64,000 nt of DNA, taken from positions 86,123 to 150,122 of the forward strand of contig NZ_NFID01000009.1 of NCBI RefSeq assembly GCF_002161595.1, in the 5' to 3' direction. Under the pieces are notes generated by a model. That model worked only from the letters and a program-made list of their open reading frames with translations. It did no database searches and was not told the DNA's origin. This stretch comes from Gemmiger sp. An50. GTDB lineage: Bacteria; Bacillota; Clostridia; Oscillospirales; Ruminococcaceae. A program made the position numbers and the translations under genes. Positions within the stretch are counted from its first letter, which is position 1; each line of letters opens with the position of its first letter. This document shows positions 1 to 8,356 of this stretch, piece by piece.

Positions 1-34
1 TACCACTTTAAGCGCTGTTTTACATTGCAGAATA

Positions 35-69
35 CCCCGCCGCGGCCGATTGAAAGAGGCCCGGCGGGG
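35..69. other. GC-rich hairpin upstream of tRNA operon
   Basis: An 8-bp stem CCCCGCCG/CGGCGGGG (35-42 with 62-69) extends by GGCC/GGCC past a single bulge and closes on a 10-nt loop. It is followed by A-rich rather than T-rich sequence on the plus strand, so it is not a standard terminator for a gene entering from the left. Its role is unknown; nothing else recognisable lies in positions 1-104. Confidence 0.5.
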
Positions 70-104
70 CAAAATAAAATACGAAAAAATTTTTCAAAAA
101 CCTG

Positions 105-133
105 TTGACAAAAGGAGGAAGATGCGGTAAAAT
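105..133 (+). promoter_or_regulatory. Vegetative promoter of the tRNA operon
   Basis: TTGACA (105-110), a 17-nt spacer and TAAAAT (128-133). This is a near-consensus sigma-A promoter placed about 40 nt before the first tRNA, as expected for a strongly expressed stable-RNA operon. Confidence 0.85.
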
Positions 134-178
134 AAACAACGTCGCTGAGAGACAGCGGCACAAAAACCACATCGTTAA

Positions 179-254
179 GCGGCTTTAGCTCATCTGGTAG
201 AGCGCCACCTTGCCAAGGTGGAGGTAGCGAGTTCGAGCCTCGTAAGCCGCTCCA
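179..254 (+). tRNA. tRNA-Gly(GCC), copy 1
   Basis: The acceptor stem GCGGCTT pairs with AAGCCGC. The anticodon loop reads CTTGCCAAG with anticodon GCC, the T-loop is TTCGAGC, and the CCA end is encoded (252-254). First gene of a six-tRNA operon; an identical copy lies at 504-579. Confidence 0.97.
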
Positions 255-258
255 ACGT

Positions 259-334
259 GGAAGTTTAGCTCAGCTGGGAGAGCATCTGCCTTACAAGCAG
301 AGGGTCACAGGTTCGAGCCCTGTAACTTCCACCA
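259..334 (+). tRNA. tRNA-Val(TAC)
   Basis: The acceptor stem GGAAGTT pairs with AACTTCC. The anticodon loop CTTACAA carries anticodon TAC, which decodes valine, and CCA is encoded (332-334). It starts 4 nt after the first tRNA-Gly, so both come from one processed transcript. Confidence 0.96.
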
Positions 335-337
335 TGT

Positions 338-414
338 GGCCCGGTAGTTCAGTTGGTTAGAACGCTAGCCTGTCACGCTAGAGGTCGTGGGTTCGAGCCC
401 CATCCGGGTCGCCA
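338..414 (+). tRNA. tRNA-Asp(GTC)
   Basis: The acceptor stem GGCCCGG pairs with CCGGGTC. The anticodon loop CTGTCAC gives anticodon GTC, the T-arm is GTGGGTTCGAGCCCCAT, and CCA is encoded (412-414). Third gene of the operon. Confidence 0.96.
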
Positions 415-420
415 ATTTAA

Positions 421-496
421 GCCTCTGTAGCTCAGTTGGTAGAGCAGGGGACTGAAAATCCCCGTGTCATTGGTTCGATTCCGATCGGAGGCACCA
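421..496 (+). tRNA. tRNA-Phe(GAA)
   Basis: The acceptor stem GCCTCTG pairs with CGGAGGC (one G-T pair). The anticodon loop ACTGAAAAT gives anticodon GAA and CCA is encoded (494-496). Fourth gene of the operon. Confidence 0.96.
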
Positions 497-503
497 TTTA
501 TAA

Positions 504-579
504 GCGGCTTTAGCTCATCTGGTAGAGCGCCACCTTGCCAAGGTGGAGGTAGCGAGTTCGAGCCTCGTAAGCCGCTCCA
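504..579 (+). tRNA. tRNA-Gly(GCC), copy 2
   Basis: Base-for-base identical to the copy at 179-254. The identity also includes the preceding TAA, giving a 79-bp direct repeat (176-254 and 501-579). This is a within-operon duplication that raises gene dosage for GGC/GGU decoding. Confidence 0.97.
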
Positions 580-587
580 TTTTTTTT

Positions 588-662
588 GGTGCTGTGGCCA
601 AGTGGTAAGGCAAAGGTCTGCAAAACCTTCATTCACCAGTTCAAATCTGGTCAGCACCTCCA
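588..662 (+). tRNA. tRNA-Cys(GCA)
   Basis: The acceptor stem GGTGCTG pairs with CAGCACC. The anticodon loop TCTGCAAAA gives anticodon GCA and CCA is encoded (660-662). Last tRNA of the operon, followed 5 nt later by a terminator hairpin. Confidence 0.96.
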
Positions 663-666
663 GGAG

Positions 667-697
667 ATCCCGGTTGCAGTTGCAGCCGGGATTTTTT
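667..697 (+). terminator. Rho-independent terminator of tRNA operon
   Basis: An 11-bp stem (667-677 with 682-692) carries a 4-nt loop and runs into TTTTTT. A textbook intrinsic terminator ending the six-tRNA transcript. Confidence 0.92.
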
Positions 698-749
698 GTT
701 GCTTTCAAATTGGTTTGACCTGCCGGTGCTTTTAACTGGTGGTCAGCTA

Positions 750-758
750 TGCTATAAT
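750..758 (+). promoter_or_regulatory. Extended -10 promoter for deaminase-radA
   Basis: TGC-TATAAT (750-758) is an extended -10 element. No convincing -35 is seen; TTTAAC at 731-736 with a 16-nt spacer is the best candidate. It lies about 35 nt before the deaminase start. Confidence 0.55.
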
Positions 759-793
759 ACCACTAAATAATAAAAATCGGGGAGGGGTTGCCA

Positions 794-1282
794 ATGGAGC
801 GCCGCGATAAAATTAATTACTATCTGGATCTTGCAGAGATCGTTCTGCAGCGAGGAACCTGCCTGCGCCGGAATTACGGCGCGGTGATCGTGAAAAACGA
901 TGAGGTGATCTCCACTGGCTATGTGGGTGCTCCTCGTGGCAGAAAGAACTGCACCGATCTGAATGTGTGCATCCGTCAAAAGCTGAAAATTCCCCGCGGT
1001 GAGCGGTATGAGATCTGCCGCAGCGTGCATGCAGAGGCAAACGCGATCATCAGTGCGCCCCGCGATAAGATGCTGGGCAGTCAGCTGTATCTGGTGGGCA
1101 TCGATATGGCCACCAAGGACTATGTACAGAACGCCAACAGCTGTTCCATGTGCAAGCGAATGATCATCAACGCGGGAATTGAGCGGGTCTATATTCGCGA
1201 CAGTAAGAACGAATACCGGATGATCGAGGTGCAGGATTGGATCGATCAGGATGAATCCCTGGAAGGCGTATTTGGATACTAA
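794..1282 (+). CDS. dCMP/CMP deaminase family protein (ComEB-like)
   Basis: 162-residue zinc-dependent cytidine/deoxycytidylate deaminase. In the family, dCMP is converted to dUMP to feed thymidylate synthesis. The zinc and catalytic motif HAE is at residues 79-81, with the two zinc cysteines in SCSMC (about 117 and 120). The ATG at 794 is chosen because GGAGG at 781-785 lies 8 nt upstream; an in-frame TTG at 788 is too close to that site. The gene is followed by radA after 21 nt, so the two are probably co-transcribed. In Bacillus the homolog is named ComEB for its locus, but there is no comEA or comEC next to it here (comEC is at 56-58 kb), so the deaminase role is favoured over a competence role. 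Confidence 0.88.
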   Translation: MERRDKINYYLDLAEIVLQRGTCLRRNYGAVIVKNDEVISTGYVGAPRGRKNCTDLNVCIRQKLKIPRGERYEICRSVHAEANAIISAPRDKMLGSQLYLVGIDMATKDYVQNANSCSMCKRMIINAGIERVYIRDSKNEYRMIEVQDWIDQDESLEGVFGY

Positions 1283-1303
1283 ACAGAGAGGGAATACCAG
1301 CGA

Positions 1304-2707
1304 ATGAAGGATGGAAAACTGAAGTCCATTTATGTGTGCTCCAACTGCGGAGAAACCAGTCCACGGTGGATGGGGCGCTGCCCCTCCTGCGGTGAGTGGA
1401 ACACCATGACCGAGGACGTGGTCATGGTCGAGAGCAAAGCCACGGCAGCCAAGCGAAGCGCAAGCGCAGCAACCGGCCGTGTACAGGGACAAACCTCTCT
1501 GAAAGCGGATCGTTTGGCAGATATCAGCACCGATGAAGAAAAGAGCCGCATTGTGACCGGGATTCACGAACTGGATCGGGTTCTGGGCGGCGGTATCGTT
1601 CTGGGCAGCGTGGTGCTGCTGGGCGGTGAGCCTGGCGCAGGTAAGTCCACCTTGCTTCTGCAGCTGTGCGGAGCGATCTCCGGCAGCCACCATGTTTTGT
1701 ACGTGACCGGCGAGGAATCCGCCCGCCAAATCAAACTGCGTGCAAACCGGCTGCGTGTTGCACAGGAAAACATCAGCTTAGTGGCAGAGACGGAGATCGA
1801 TGAGATCTGTGGCCTGATCGAACAAATGCGTCCGGATCTGGTGGTGATCGATTCCATCCAGACGATGCATTGCTCGGATGTTTCTTCGTCCGCGGGCAGT
1901 GTCTCTCAGGTGAAGGAGTGTTCTGCCAGATTGCTGGCTGTGGCAAAAAGCTGTGAGATCCCGACCTTTATCGTAGGCCATGTAAACAAGGATGGTGCGA
2001 TTGCTGGTCCCAAGGTCATGGAGCATATCGTGGATACCGTGCTTTATTTTGAAGGGGATAAGACCCTACCGTATCGAATCCTGCGGGGTGTAAAGAACCG
2101 CTATGGCTCCACCAACGAGATCGGTATGTTCGATATGACGGGAACCGGCCTGACCGAGATCGAGAACCCCTCTCAGCTGCTCCTGGACGGCCGTCCGCTT
2201 GGAATCAGTGGAAACTGCGTTGCCTGTACCATGGAAGGTACCAGACCCATTCTGAGCGAGGTACAGGCGCTTGTGACGAAAAGCGGTTTTGGTACGCCGC
2301 GGCGTGCTGCCAGCGGATTTGACTTCAACCGGACCAATTTGCTGATTGCAGTGCTGGAGAAACGGGCAGGTTACTTCTTTGCGAATCTGGATGTCTACAT
2401 CAATATTGTGGGTGGCTTGGATTTGAACGAGACAGCTTGTGATCTTGCGGTCTGCCTGGCAATGGCTTCGGCGCTGATGGATAAGCCCATCGGGGACAAG
2501 ACCATTGCCATCGGCGAAGTAGGTTTGGCTGGCGAAATCCGTAACGTGACATTTTTGGAAAACCGGCTGCGGGAAGCGCAGCGAATCGGGTTCACGAAAG
2601 CCATTGTGCCGAAGCACAGCTTGAAGCAGCTGGAGCTCAGTGAATTTTCTGATATGGAGCTGATTGGCGTTTCGTATATCCGGGATGCGATCCAGGCAAT
2701 CAAGTAA
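1304..2707 (+). CDS. radA: DNA repair protein RadA
   Basis: 467-residue RadA/Sms, a RecA-like ATPase and branch-migration helicase that processes recombination intermediates. Domains seen in order: a C4 zinc finger (C12, C15, C26, C29), a RecA-type ATPase with Walker A GGEPGAGKS near 107-115, the RadA signature KNRYGS near residue 260, and a C-terminal Lon-protease-like domain containing GGLDLNE. Length fits the family. It begins 21 nt after the deaminase with a GAGAGGG site upstream and is probably in the same transcript. No missing key residue is seen. Confidence 0.97.
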   Translation: MKDGKLKSIYVCSNCGETSPRWMGRCPSCGEWNTMTEDVVMVESKATAAKRSASAATGRVQGQTSLKADRLADISTDEEKSRIVTGIHELDRVLGGGIVLGSVVLLGGEPGAGKSTLLLQLCGAISGSHHVLYVTGEESARQIKLRANRLRVAQENISLVAETEIDEICGLIEQMRPDLVVIDSIQTMHCSDVSSSAGSVSQVKECSARLLAVAKSCEIPTFIVGHVNKDGAIAGPKVMEHIVDTVLYFEGDKTLPYRILRGVKNRYGSTNEIGMFDMTGTGLTEIENPSQLLLDGRPLGISGNCVACTMEGTRPILSEVQALVTKSGFGTPRRAASGFDFNRTNLLIAVLEKRAGYFFANLDVYINIVGGLDLNETACDLAVCLAMASALMDKPIGDKTIAIGEVGLAGEIRNVTFLENRLREAQRIGFTKAIVPKHSLKQLELSEFSDMELIGVSYIRDAIQAIK

Positions 2708-2717
2708 TAAAAAGAGC

Positions 2718-2758
2718 CAGCGGCGCTGGAATGCAGGATTGTGCTACCAGCGCCGCTG
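2718..2758. other. 12-bp inverted repeat after radA
   Basis: CAGCGGCGCTGG (2718-2729) pairs perfectly with CCAGCGCCGCTG (2747-2758) around a 17-nt loop. The plus-strand side continues as AAATGAAATA with no U-run, while on the minus strand the stem is followed by GCTCTTTTT. It may stabilise or end the radA message, or end a minus-strand transcript; the polarity of the T-run does not fit radA. Confidence 0.5.
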
Positions 2759-2864
2759 AAATGAAATAATTAGTTGGAGTGGGTATGAAGGAGGAAAACT
2801 GAGCAGCTCAGAGTGAAACAGAAAGAAGGCATAAGGCAGGGCCTTTTATTTTGTTTCGTATAGT

Positions 2865-2892
2865 ATTTCGCTAAATACAAATTTAGCGAAAT
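2865..2892. other. Candidate dif/Xer recombination site
   Basis: A 28-bp element with an 11-bp arm ATTTCGCTAAA, a 6-nt centre TACAAA and the inverted arm TTTAGCGAAAT. The 11-6-11 architecture is that of chromosomal dif sites. The base pairing extends further as a 13-bp perfect repeat (2864-2876 with 2881-2893). It lies 181 nt before the start of a Xer-type recombinase gene. No T-run follows on either strand, so it is not a terminator. Function is inferred from shape and position. The rest of 2761-3030 holds no supportable gene. Confidence 0.45.
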
Positions 2893-3032
2893 AGAGGGAA
2901 GCGGAAAAGCATGATTTCTTCCAATATCGCTCTTTTGAGCGGATGTCCGCTCGTGCCGGCCGATGCAGTCTGTCAAACCAGTTTGCTGCAAAAATCATTG
3001 ATTTTATGAAAAACAAATTCAAATGTTTCTGT

Positions 3033-3038
3033 TATAAT
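3033..3038 (+). promoter_or_regulatory. -10 element before the xer gene
   Basis: TATAAT, 35 nt before the ATG at 3074, in AT-rich sequence. No good -35 hexamer is found at 16-18 nt, so the promoter may be weak or activator dependent. Confidence 0.4.
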
Positions 3039-3073
3039 AATATGGTCAGTTTACTTTGGGATGTGATTATCTT

Positions 3074-4186
3074 ATGAGCACTTACATCAATCCGCTTCAT
3101 CCGAATCGTCATGCACCGTATGACGATATTCCGCGGGATGTTCGAGATTTTTTGAATTATCTTGGCGCGATTCTGAATCGCTCGCCGCGCACGGTCAATG
3201 GCTATTATATTGATCTTCGTACCTTTTTCCGTTTTATGATGCGTTATCGTGGTTTGGCCCCGGATACGGATTTTGATGAGATCGATGTATCCGGCTTGGA
3301 CTTAGCGTTCATTGGTTCTATTACAACCAGCGATATCTATGAATACCTGTATTTCCTGAAAAACGAGCGGCTCAATGAACCGGCAGCCCGCGCGCGCAAG
3401 CTTAGTGCCGTGAAAAGCCTGTACCGGTTCCTTACAGTCAAAGCAAACCGTCTGAGTAATGATCCGGCGAAGGATGTATCGGTGCCAACGACCAAACGTG
3501 CACTGCCGAAGTATCTGTCTCTGGAAGAAAGCATGGAATTGTTAAAAAATATACAAAGTGACTTTTATGAGCGGGATTACTGCATCATCACCCTTTTTCT
3601 GAATTGCGGTATGCGTCTGGTTGAGCTGGTGGGCATCAACATGAGCGATTTTCAGGAAGATACCATTCGCATCGTGGGTAAAGGCAACAAAGAGCGTCTG
3701 GTGTATCTGAATCAGGCGTGCATCCATGCGCTGGAACGGTATTGCGCTGCCCGGGCAAAGCTGATGAATTTGCAGGACAAGGATGCCCTTTTCGTATCCC
3801 GTAGGACGGGAAAACGCATTGGGGCGCGGCGTGTGGAGCAGATCGTAGAGCGATGCCTGAAGCTGGCTGGACTTTCCGGCAAGGGTTATTCGCCGCATAA
3901 GCTGCGGCATACCGCGGCCACACTGATGTACCGTCACGGCAATGTGGATATGCTGGAACTAAAAGAGATTCTAGGCCATGAGCACGTTTCCACCACGGAG
4001 ATCTACACGCACATCAACACGGAAAAGCTGCGTACTGCTGCCAGTTCGACTCCCCTTTCCCGTGTGGAATTTACACAGAAAAAGGATACGCCAGTTTCAC
4101 AGGAAGATTCAGAGGATGAACCGGAAGTACCGGAGGTCCCGGAATTGTTCGATGATCTGGAGCATGGTCCATCAGCCCAGGAATAA
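3074..4186 (+). CDS. Xer-type tyrosine recombinase
   Basis: 370-residue site-specific recombinase. An N-terminal SAM-like core-binding domain (about 22-125) is followed by the catalytic domain with all six expected residues: R181, K203, H275, R278, H302 and the nucleophile Y311. XerC/XerD resolve chromosome dimers at dif. The protein is about 60-70 residues longer than typical XerC/D because of an acidic, proline-rich tail (about 340-370, including EDEPEVPEVPELFDD). The ATG at 3074 is preferred over a TTG at 3056, though neither has a strong ribosome site. A SpoIIM-like gene overlaps its 3' end convergently; xerD and spoIIM are also near neighbours in B. subtilis, which favours a XerD-like role. 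An integrase of a lost element is the less likely alternative. Confidence 0.88.
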   Translation: MSTYINPLHPNRHAPYDDIPRDVRDFLNYLGAILNRSPRTVNGYYIDLRTFFRFMMRYRGLAPDTDFDEIDVSGLDLAFIGSITTSDIYEYLYFLKNERLNEPAARARKLSAVKSLYRFLTVKANRLSNDPAKDVSVPTTKRALPKYLSLEESMELLKNIQSDFYERDYCIITLFLNCGMRLVELVGINMSDFQEDTIRIVGKGNKERLVYLNQACIHALERYCAARAKLMNLQDKDALFVSRRTGKRIGARRVEQIVERCLKLAGLSGKGYSPHKLRHTAATLMYRHGNVDMLELKEILGHEHVSTTEIYTHINTEKLRTAASSTPLSRVEFTQKKDTPVSQEDSEDEPEVPEVPELFDDLEHGPSAQE

Positions 4187-4942
4187 CCCGGCAAAAAGAA
4201 TGGAGCATACACAGGAAAGAATACAGGGCAGCAATGCAGTGCAGCAGCAAAGCAGCAATCTGCTTAAAACGCGTTTGCTTTCTGTGGTAGGGCGAGTTCC
4301 CCGGTTACGCACACATACAGCCAGAAGCTCGCGGGAAAGGCTCCATGCGGCAGCACTTTGACTGAGCAGCAGAAACAACCCCAAAAGCTGCGGGAAGAAG
4401 AAAAGCAGAAGTTCTATACCGGCTCCCCTTGCAAGGCCGTATTCCAGGTACAGGCAGGCGGTAAAAAAACCAGTACCGATTCCTTTCAGCAAAATGAGTG
4501 TGGGCAGTAGCACAACGCCAAAAGCACAGAACCCGGCCAAAGCGGCCAGCATAAGCTGTGTGAGCAGTGCAAGGAACTGTGCGCAAAAGATTTGAGAAAG
4601 CTGTCGCTCCAGATGCCGGGTAATTTGTAAGTCCACATAATGCTGGGCGTATTCCCGCAGCCAGCTGTCTGTACCAGGCTGCCAGAGCGCACCCAGAAGG
4701 ATACCTGCCAGGTAAAGTAAGGCTCCCAGGGAGAATGCTCCAAACTGTTTTTTAGGCCGGATGGTGCGCTGAGAAAATGTGGATTTCCCGATTGTCGTTA
4801 CCGGTGCATGAGCGGCTGTCTGGGAGAGTACTTCCACGAAGGGCGTTTTCGCGGAAGTATGTGCGGATGGATTGGCGCTGAAGGTGAAGTGCGGGTCTTG
4901 CGCTGCGGAATTGGATGACGGTTCGTTTCGATACGTCCACAT
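4172..4942 (-). CDS. SpoIIM-like sporulation membrane protein
   Basis: 256-residue polytopic membrane protein. A hydrophilic N-terminus of about 65 residues is followed by about five membrane segments; GIGTGFFTACLYLEYGL resembles the conserved core of the SpoIIM (DUF95) family. SpoIIM works with SpoIID and SpoIIP in engulfment. The assignment rests on topology, this motif and its place beside a Xer gene, as for spoIIM-ripX in Bacillus; overall similarity looks weak and it is somewhat longer than SpoIIM (about 214). The start is supported by AGAGGGA upstream. Its last 15 bp overlap the 3' end of the recombinase gene on the other strand. Confidence 0.6.
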   Translation of the reverse strand: MWTYRNEPSSNSAAQDPHFTFSANPSAHTSAKTPFVEVLSQTAAHAPVTTIGKSTFSQRTIRPKKQFGAFSLGALLYLAGILLGALWQPGTDSWLREYAQHYVDLQITRHLERQLSQIFCAQFLALLTQLMLAALAGFCAFGVVLLPTLILLKGIGTGFFTACLYLEYGLARGAGIELLLFFFPQLLGLFLLLSQSAAAWSLSRELLAVCVRNRGTRPTTESKRVLSRLLLCCCTALLPCILSCVCSILFAGLFLG

Positions 4943-4996
4943 AAACTTGTCCCTCTTTGAAGTTTCTTTTGTTCCATTCTATTCGGCTGCTTCAAT

Positions 4997-5033
4997 AAAA
5001 AGAACCAGGGCAAATACCCTGGTTCTTTTTATC
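4997..5033 (-). terminator. Bidirectional terminator
   Basis: A 14-bp perfect stem (4997-5010 with 5017-5030), 6-nt loop CAAATA, with A/T runs on both flanks. The stem abuts the TGA of the upstream membrane gene (stop 5032-5034), so it ends the queA-tgt-yajC-side transcript. Confidence 0.88.
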
Positions 5034-5457
5034 AGCGCGGTGTGTGAGCTCTTCGCTTTGCACGTTCACTGGAAAGCAGGCCAACATACCCGCCTAAAGC
5101 GCCCGCGAGGCTGTAGCACACGCATTTGATGGCGGCAAAAGCGGTGTACTCATAGCTTCCGCTCAACATTGCCGCAAACAGAAAAATCAAAAAGAAAAAC
5201 AACCCGCAGCAAAGGCCGCAAAACAAGCCATTCTGCCCCATCCGCCGGGCCAGAATATATCCGCTCACAAAGCAGCCTGCCATAACCGCAATAGCGGACA
5301 TGGGAATGGCCCACCAGGCAGATGGCTGCGCGGCAACGATCATTTTTGCCAAGAGGCAGAGTGCTGCAGTGCAGACAATTGCTCCTGCCCCTGCGGAAAA
5401 AAGAATGGAAAACAGTAATTGCTTGCCTGCATGTTCAGCAGATGTTCGTTTTTGCAT
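5032..5457 (-). CDS. TIGR04086-like small membrane protein
   Basis: 141-residue protein with four predicted membrane segments (about 14-38, 47-68, 76-96, 104-124), glycine- and cysteine-rich, ending in a basic tail. It resembles the uncharacterised TIGR04086/YrzE family, which in Firmicutes is found near yajC. No biochemical role is known. The start ATG has an AGGGGGTG ribosome site, which lies inside the 3' arm of the hairpin at 5467-5497. Translation may therefore depend on that hairpin being open. Confidence 0.65.
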   Translation of the reverse strand: MQKRTSAEHAGKQLLFSILFSAGAGAIVCTAALCLLAKMIVAAQPSAWWAIPMSAIAVMAGCFVSGYILARRMGQNGLFCGLCCGLFFFLIFLFAAMLSGSYEYTAFAAIKCVCYSLAGALGGYVGLLSSERAKRRAHTPR

Positions 5458-5460
5458 ACA

Positions 5461-5497
5461 AAAAACACCCCCTGCACTATTTCTATGCAGAGGGTGC
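5461..5497 (-). terminator. Terminator/SD-sequestering hairpin after yajC
   Basis: On the minus strand an 11-bp stem with one mismatch (5487-5497 with 5467-5477) is followed by TTTTTT, 15 nt after the yajC stop. The distal arm contains the GGGGGTG ribosome site of the next gene and the T-run lies between that site and its ATG. It should both attenuate transcription and mask translation of the next gene. Confidence 0.75.
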
Positions 5498-5511
5498 TTT
5501 TATATGCGTGC

Positions 5512-5841
5512 TTACTTGGAAGAAGTCTGAGTGGCTTCCATGTTCAGCTTTTCGATGGACTGGATCGCAGCACGGCGGAAACGGATCTTGGTGCGGTCGC
5601 TGCCGGTCTCCAGAACGAAGGTGTCCTCCTTGATGGCGACCACGCGGCCAACGATACCGCCGATGGTGGTGACCTCATCGCCGATCTCCAGAGAATTGCG
5701 CATCTCGGTCTCTTTCTGCTGCTGCTTCTTCTGGGGCCGGTAAATGAACAGCCACATGAACAGCACCATGACCAGGATCATGATGAACGGGCTATAGAAG
5801 GAAATTGCGTCAGTGGAAGTGCTCAAAAGATTCAGTGCCAT
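5512..5841 (-). CDS. yajC: Preprotein translocase subunit YajC
   Basis: 109-residue single-pass membrane protein. One membrane segment (about 18-36, FIMILVMVLFMWLFIYRP) is followed by the RPQKKQQ stretch and a soluble domain with EIGDEVTTIGGIVGRV, the YajC hallmark. In the family it associates with SecDF-SecYEG in protein export. The start is supported by GAGAGGAG upstream. It follows tgt by 89 nt in the queA-tgt-yajC order common to bacteria. Confidence 0.94.
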   Translation of the reverse strand: MALNLLSTSTDAISFYSPFIMILVMVLFMWLFIYRPQKKQQQKETEMRNSLEIGDEVTTIGGIVGRVVAIKEDTFVLETGSDRTKIRFRRAAIQSIEKLNMEATQTSSK

Positions 5842-5930
5842 GTGTTGTAAACTCCTCTCGAATTCAATCGAATAAATTTATTATAGCGGATTACTGGCGG
5901 ATATGCAAGCCTGTGAACAGGAAGATTTGG

Positions 5931-7088
<1,158 letters not shown>

Positions 7089-7096
7089 TTATACAA

Positions 7097-8125
7097 TCAA
7101 AGAATCAGCATGGCATCGCCAAAGCTGAAAAAGCGGTAACGCTGCTCCACAGCGGTCTTGTAGGCTGCCATGGTTTTTTCGTATCCATAGAAGGCGCTGA
7201 CCAGCATGATCAGGGTGCTTTCCGGCAGATGGAAATTGGTGATCAAACCATCCAGGCACAGGAACTTGCAGCCGGGATACAAAAAGATGCTGGTGTCGCC
7301 GCTGCAGGCCTGGATTTTGCCGTATTTGGCGGCCACCGATTCCAAGGTGCGGCAGCTGGTGGTGCCAACGGCGATGACCCGGTGACCTGCTTCTTTGGTT
7401 TCGTTGATAAGACGGGCGGTCTCCTCGCTCACGCTGTACCACTCCGAATGCATCAGGTGATCCTCGATCTCGTCTTCCTTTACCGGGCGGAAGGTGCCGA
7501 GGCCCACATGCAGGGTGACCTCAGTAATACCGATTCCCTTCTCTTTCAGCTTCTGCATCAGTTCCGGGGTGAAGTGCAGGCCTGCAGTGGGTGCTGCCGC
7601 GCTGCCCAGTTCTTTGGCATATACGGTCTGATACTGACTCTGATCCTCCAGCTGCTTGGTGATATAGGGAGGAAGCGGCATTTTGCCGAACTCGTCCAGC
7701 TTTTCGTAAAGGGTCTGGGTGTCGTACTGGAAGGAAACCAGCTTGTTGCCGTCTTCTTTGGTCTCCTGAATCGTGGCAACCAAAGAGCCGTCGCCAAACA
7801 GGATGCGCATACCGGGCTTGAGCCGTTTACCGGGGCGTGCCAGACATTCCCAAACGTCGTTGCTCTCCTGCCGGAGCAGAAGCAGCTCACACACCGCGCC
7901 GGTGTGTTCCTTTTGGCCGATCAGGCGGGCCGGCAAAACCTTGGAGTTGTTCACCACCAGAAGGTCGCCAGGCTCCAGCAGATCCACCAGGTCCCGGAAG
8001 ATGCGGTGCTGGATCTGATCGTTGGAACGGTCCAGGCACATCAGCCGGGCAGCGTCGCGGGGGCTGCAGGGTTCCTGCGCGATCAATTCCTGCGGCAGGT
8101 CGAACCAGAAATCTTTTTTCAGCAT
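7097..8125 (-). CDS. queA: S-adenosylmethionine:tRNA ribosyltransferase-isomerase QueA
   Basis: 342 residues. It transfers the ribosyl moiety of SAM to preQ1-tRNA to form epoxyqueuosine. The conserved start MLKKDFWFDLP, the motif PRDAARLM and the region TAGLHFTPEL are present. The ATG at 8125 is preferred to upstream in-frame codons because AAGGAGAGG precedes it and family homology begins there. First gene of the queA-tgt-yajC unit, transcribed from the promoter at 8224-8252. Confidence 0.96.
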   Translation of the reverse strand: MLKKDFWFDLPQELIAQEPCSPRDAARLMCLDRSNDQIQHRIFRDLVDLLEPGDLLVVNNSKVLPARLIGQKEHTGAVCELLLLRQESNDVWECLARPGKRLKPGMRILFGDGSLVATIQETKEDGNKLVSFQYDTQTLYEKLDEFGKMPLPPYITKQLEDQSQYQTVYAKELGSAAAPTAGLHFTPELMQKLKEKGIGITEVTLHVGLGTFRPVKEDEIEDHLMHSEWYSVSEETARLINETKEAGHRVIAVGTTSCRTLESVAAKYGKIQACSGDTSIFLYPGCKFLCLDGLITNFHLPESTLIMLVSAFYGYEKTMAAYKTAVEQRYRFFSFGDAMLIL

Positions 8126-8223
8126 AGAAATATTGCCTCTCCTTACATTGACATTACCTGCCGGCAATGCTATAGTTAGAACAAAGCACAGAACCGCTGT
8201 GCATGTGTTATGCAATCTAATTT

Positions 8224-8252
8224 ATTATATTGCATACGTTGCCGGTTTTCAA
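8224..8252 (-). promoter_or_regulatory. Promoter of queA-tgt-yajC
   Basis: On the minus strand TTGAAA (8252-8247), 17-nt spacer, TATAAT (8229-8224). The roughly 90-nt leader contains a small hairpin GCACAG-CGGTT-CTGTGC but no clear preQ1 riboswitch core. On the opposite strand, towards asd, a 7-bp stem with T-run at about 8243-8267 is visible; no clear asd promoter was found in 8253-8356. Confidence 0.75.
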
Positions 8253-8356
8253 GCCGGTTTTTTTTATATCCGGCGGTATTGTTCGGATATAACCTGAAAG
8301 GGGTCCGGCATAGGTATGAAAATGCCGGGAGGGAAACGGAAAGGATGATGTAAGCG

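Noticed and set aside
2770..2991. Small minus-strand ORF of 73 codons between radA and xer
   Set aside because: No ribosome site, composition unlike real genes here, and the palindromic dif candidate lies inside it.
8126..8223. preQ1 riboswitch in the queA leader
   Set aside because: A GCACAG-CGGTT-CTGTGC hairpin exists, but the conserved preQ1 core and the A-rich tail that would pair into its loop are missing.
8243..8267. Intrinsic terminator or lysine riboswitch end in front of asd
   Set aside because: The stem is 6-7 bp with a tiny loop and overlaps the queA -35 element. No lysine aptamer features were found in the 230-nt gap.
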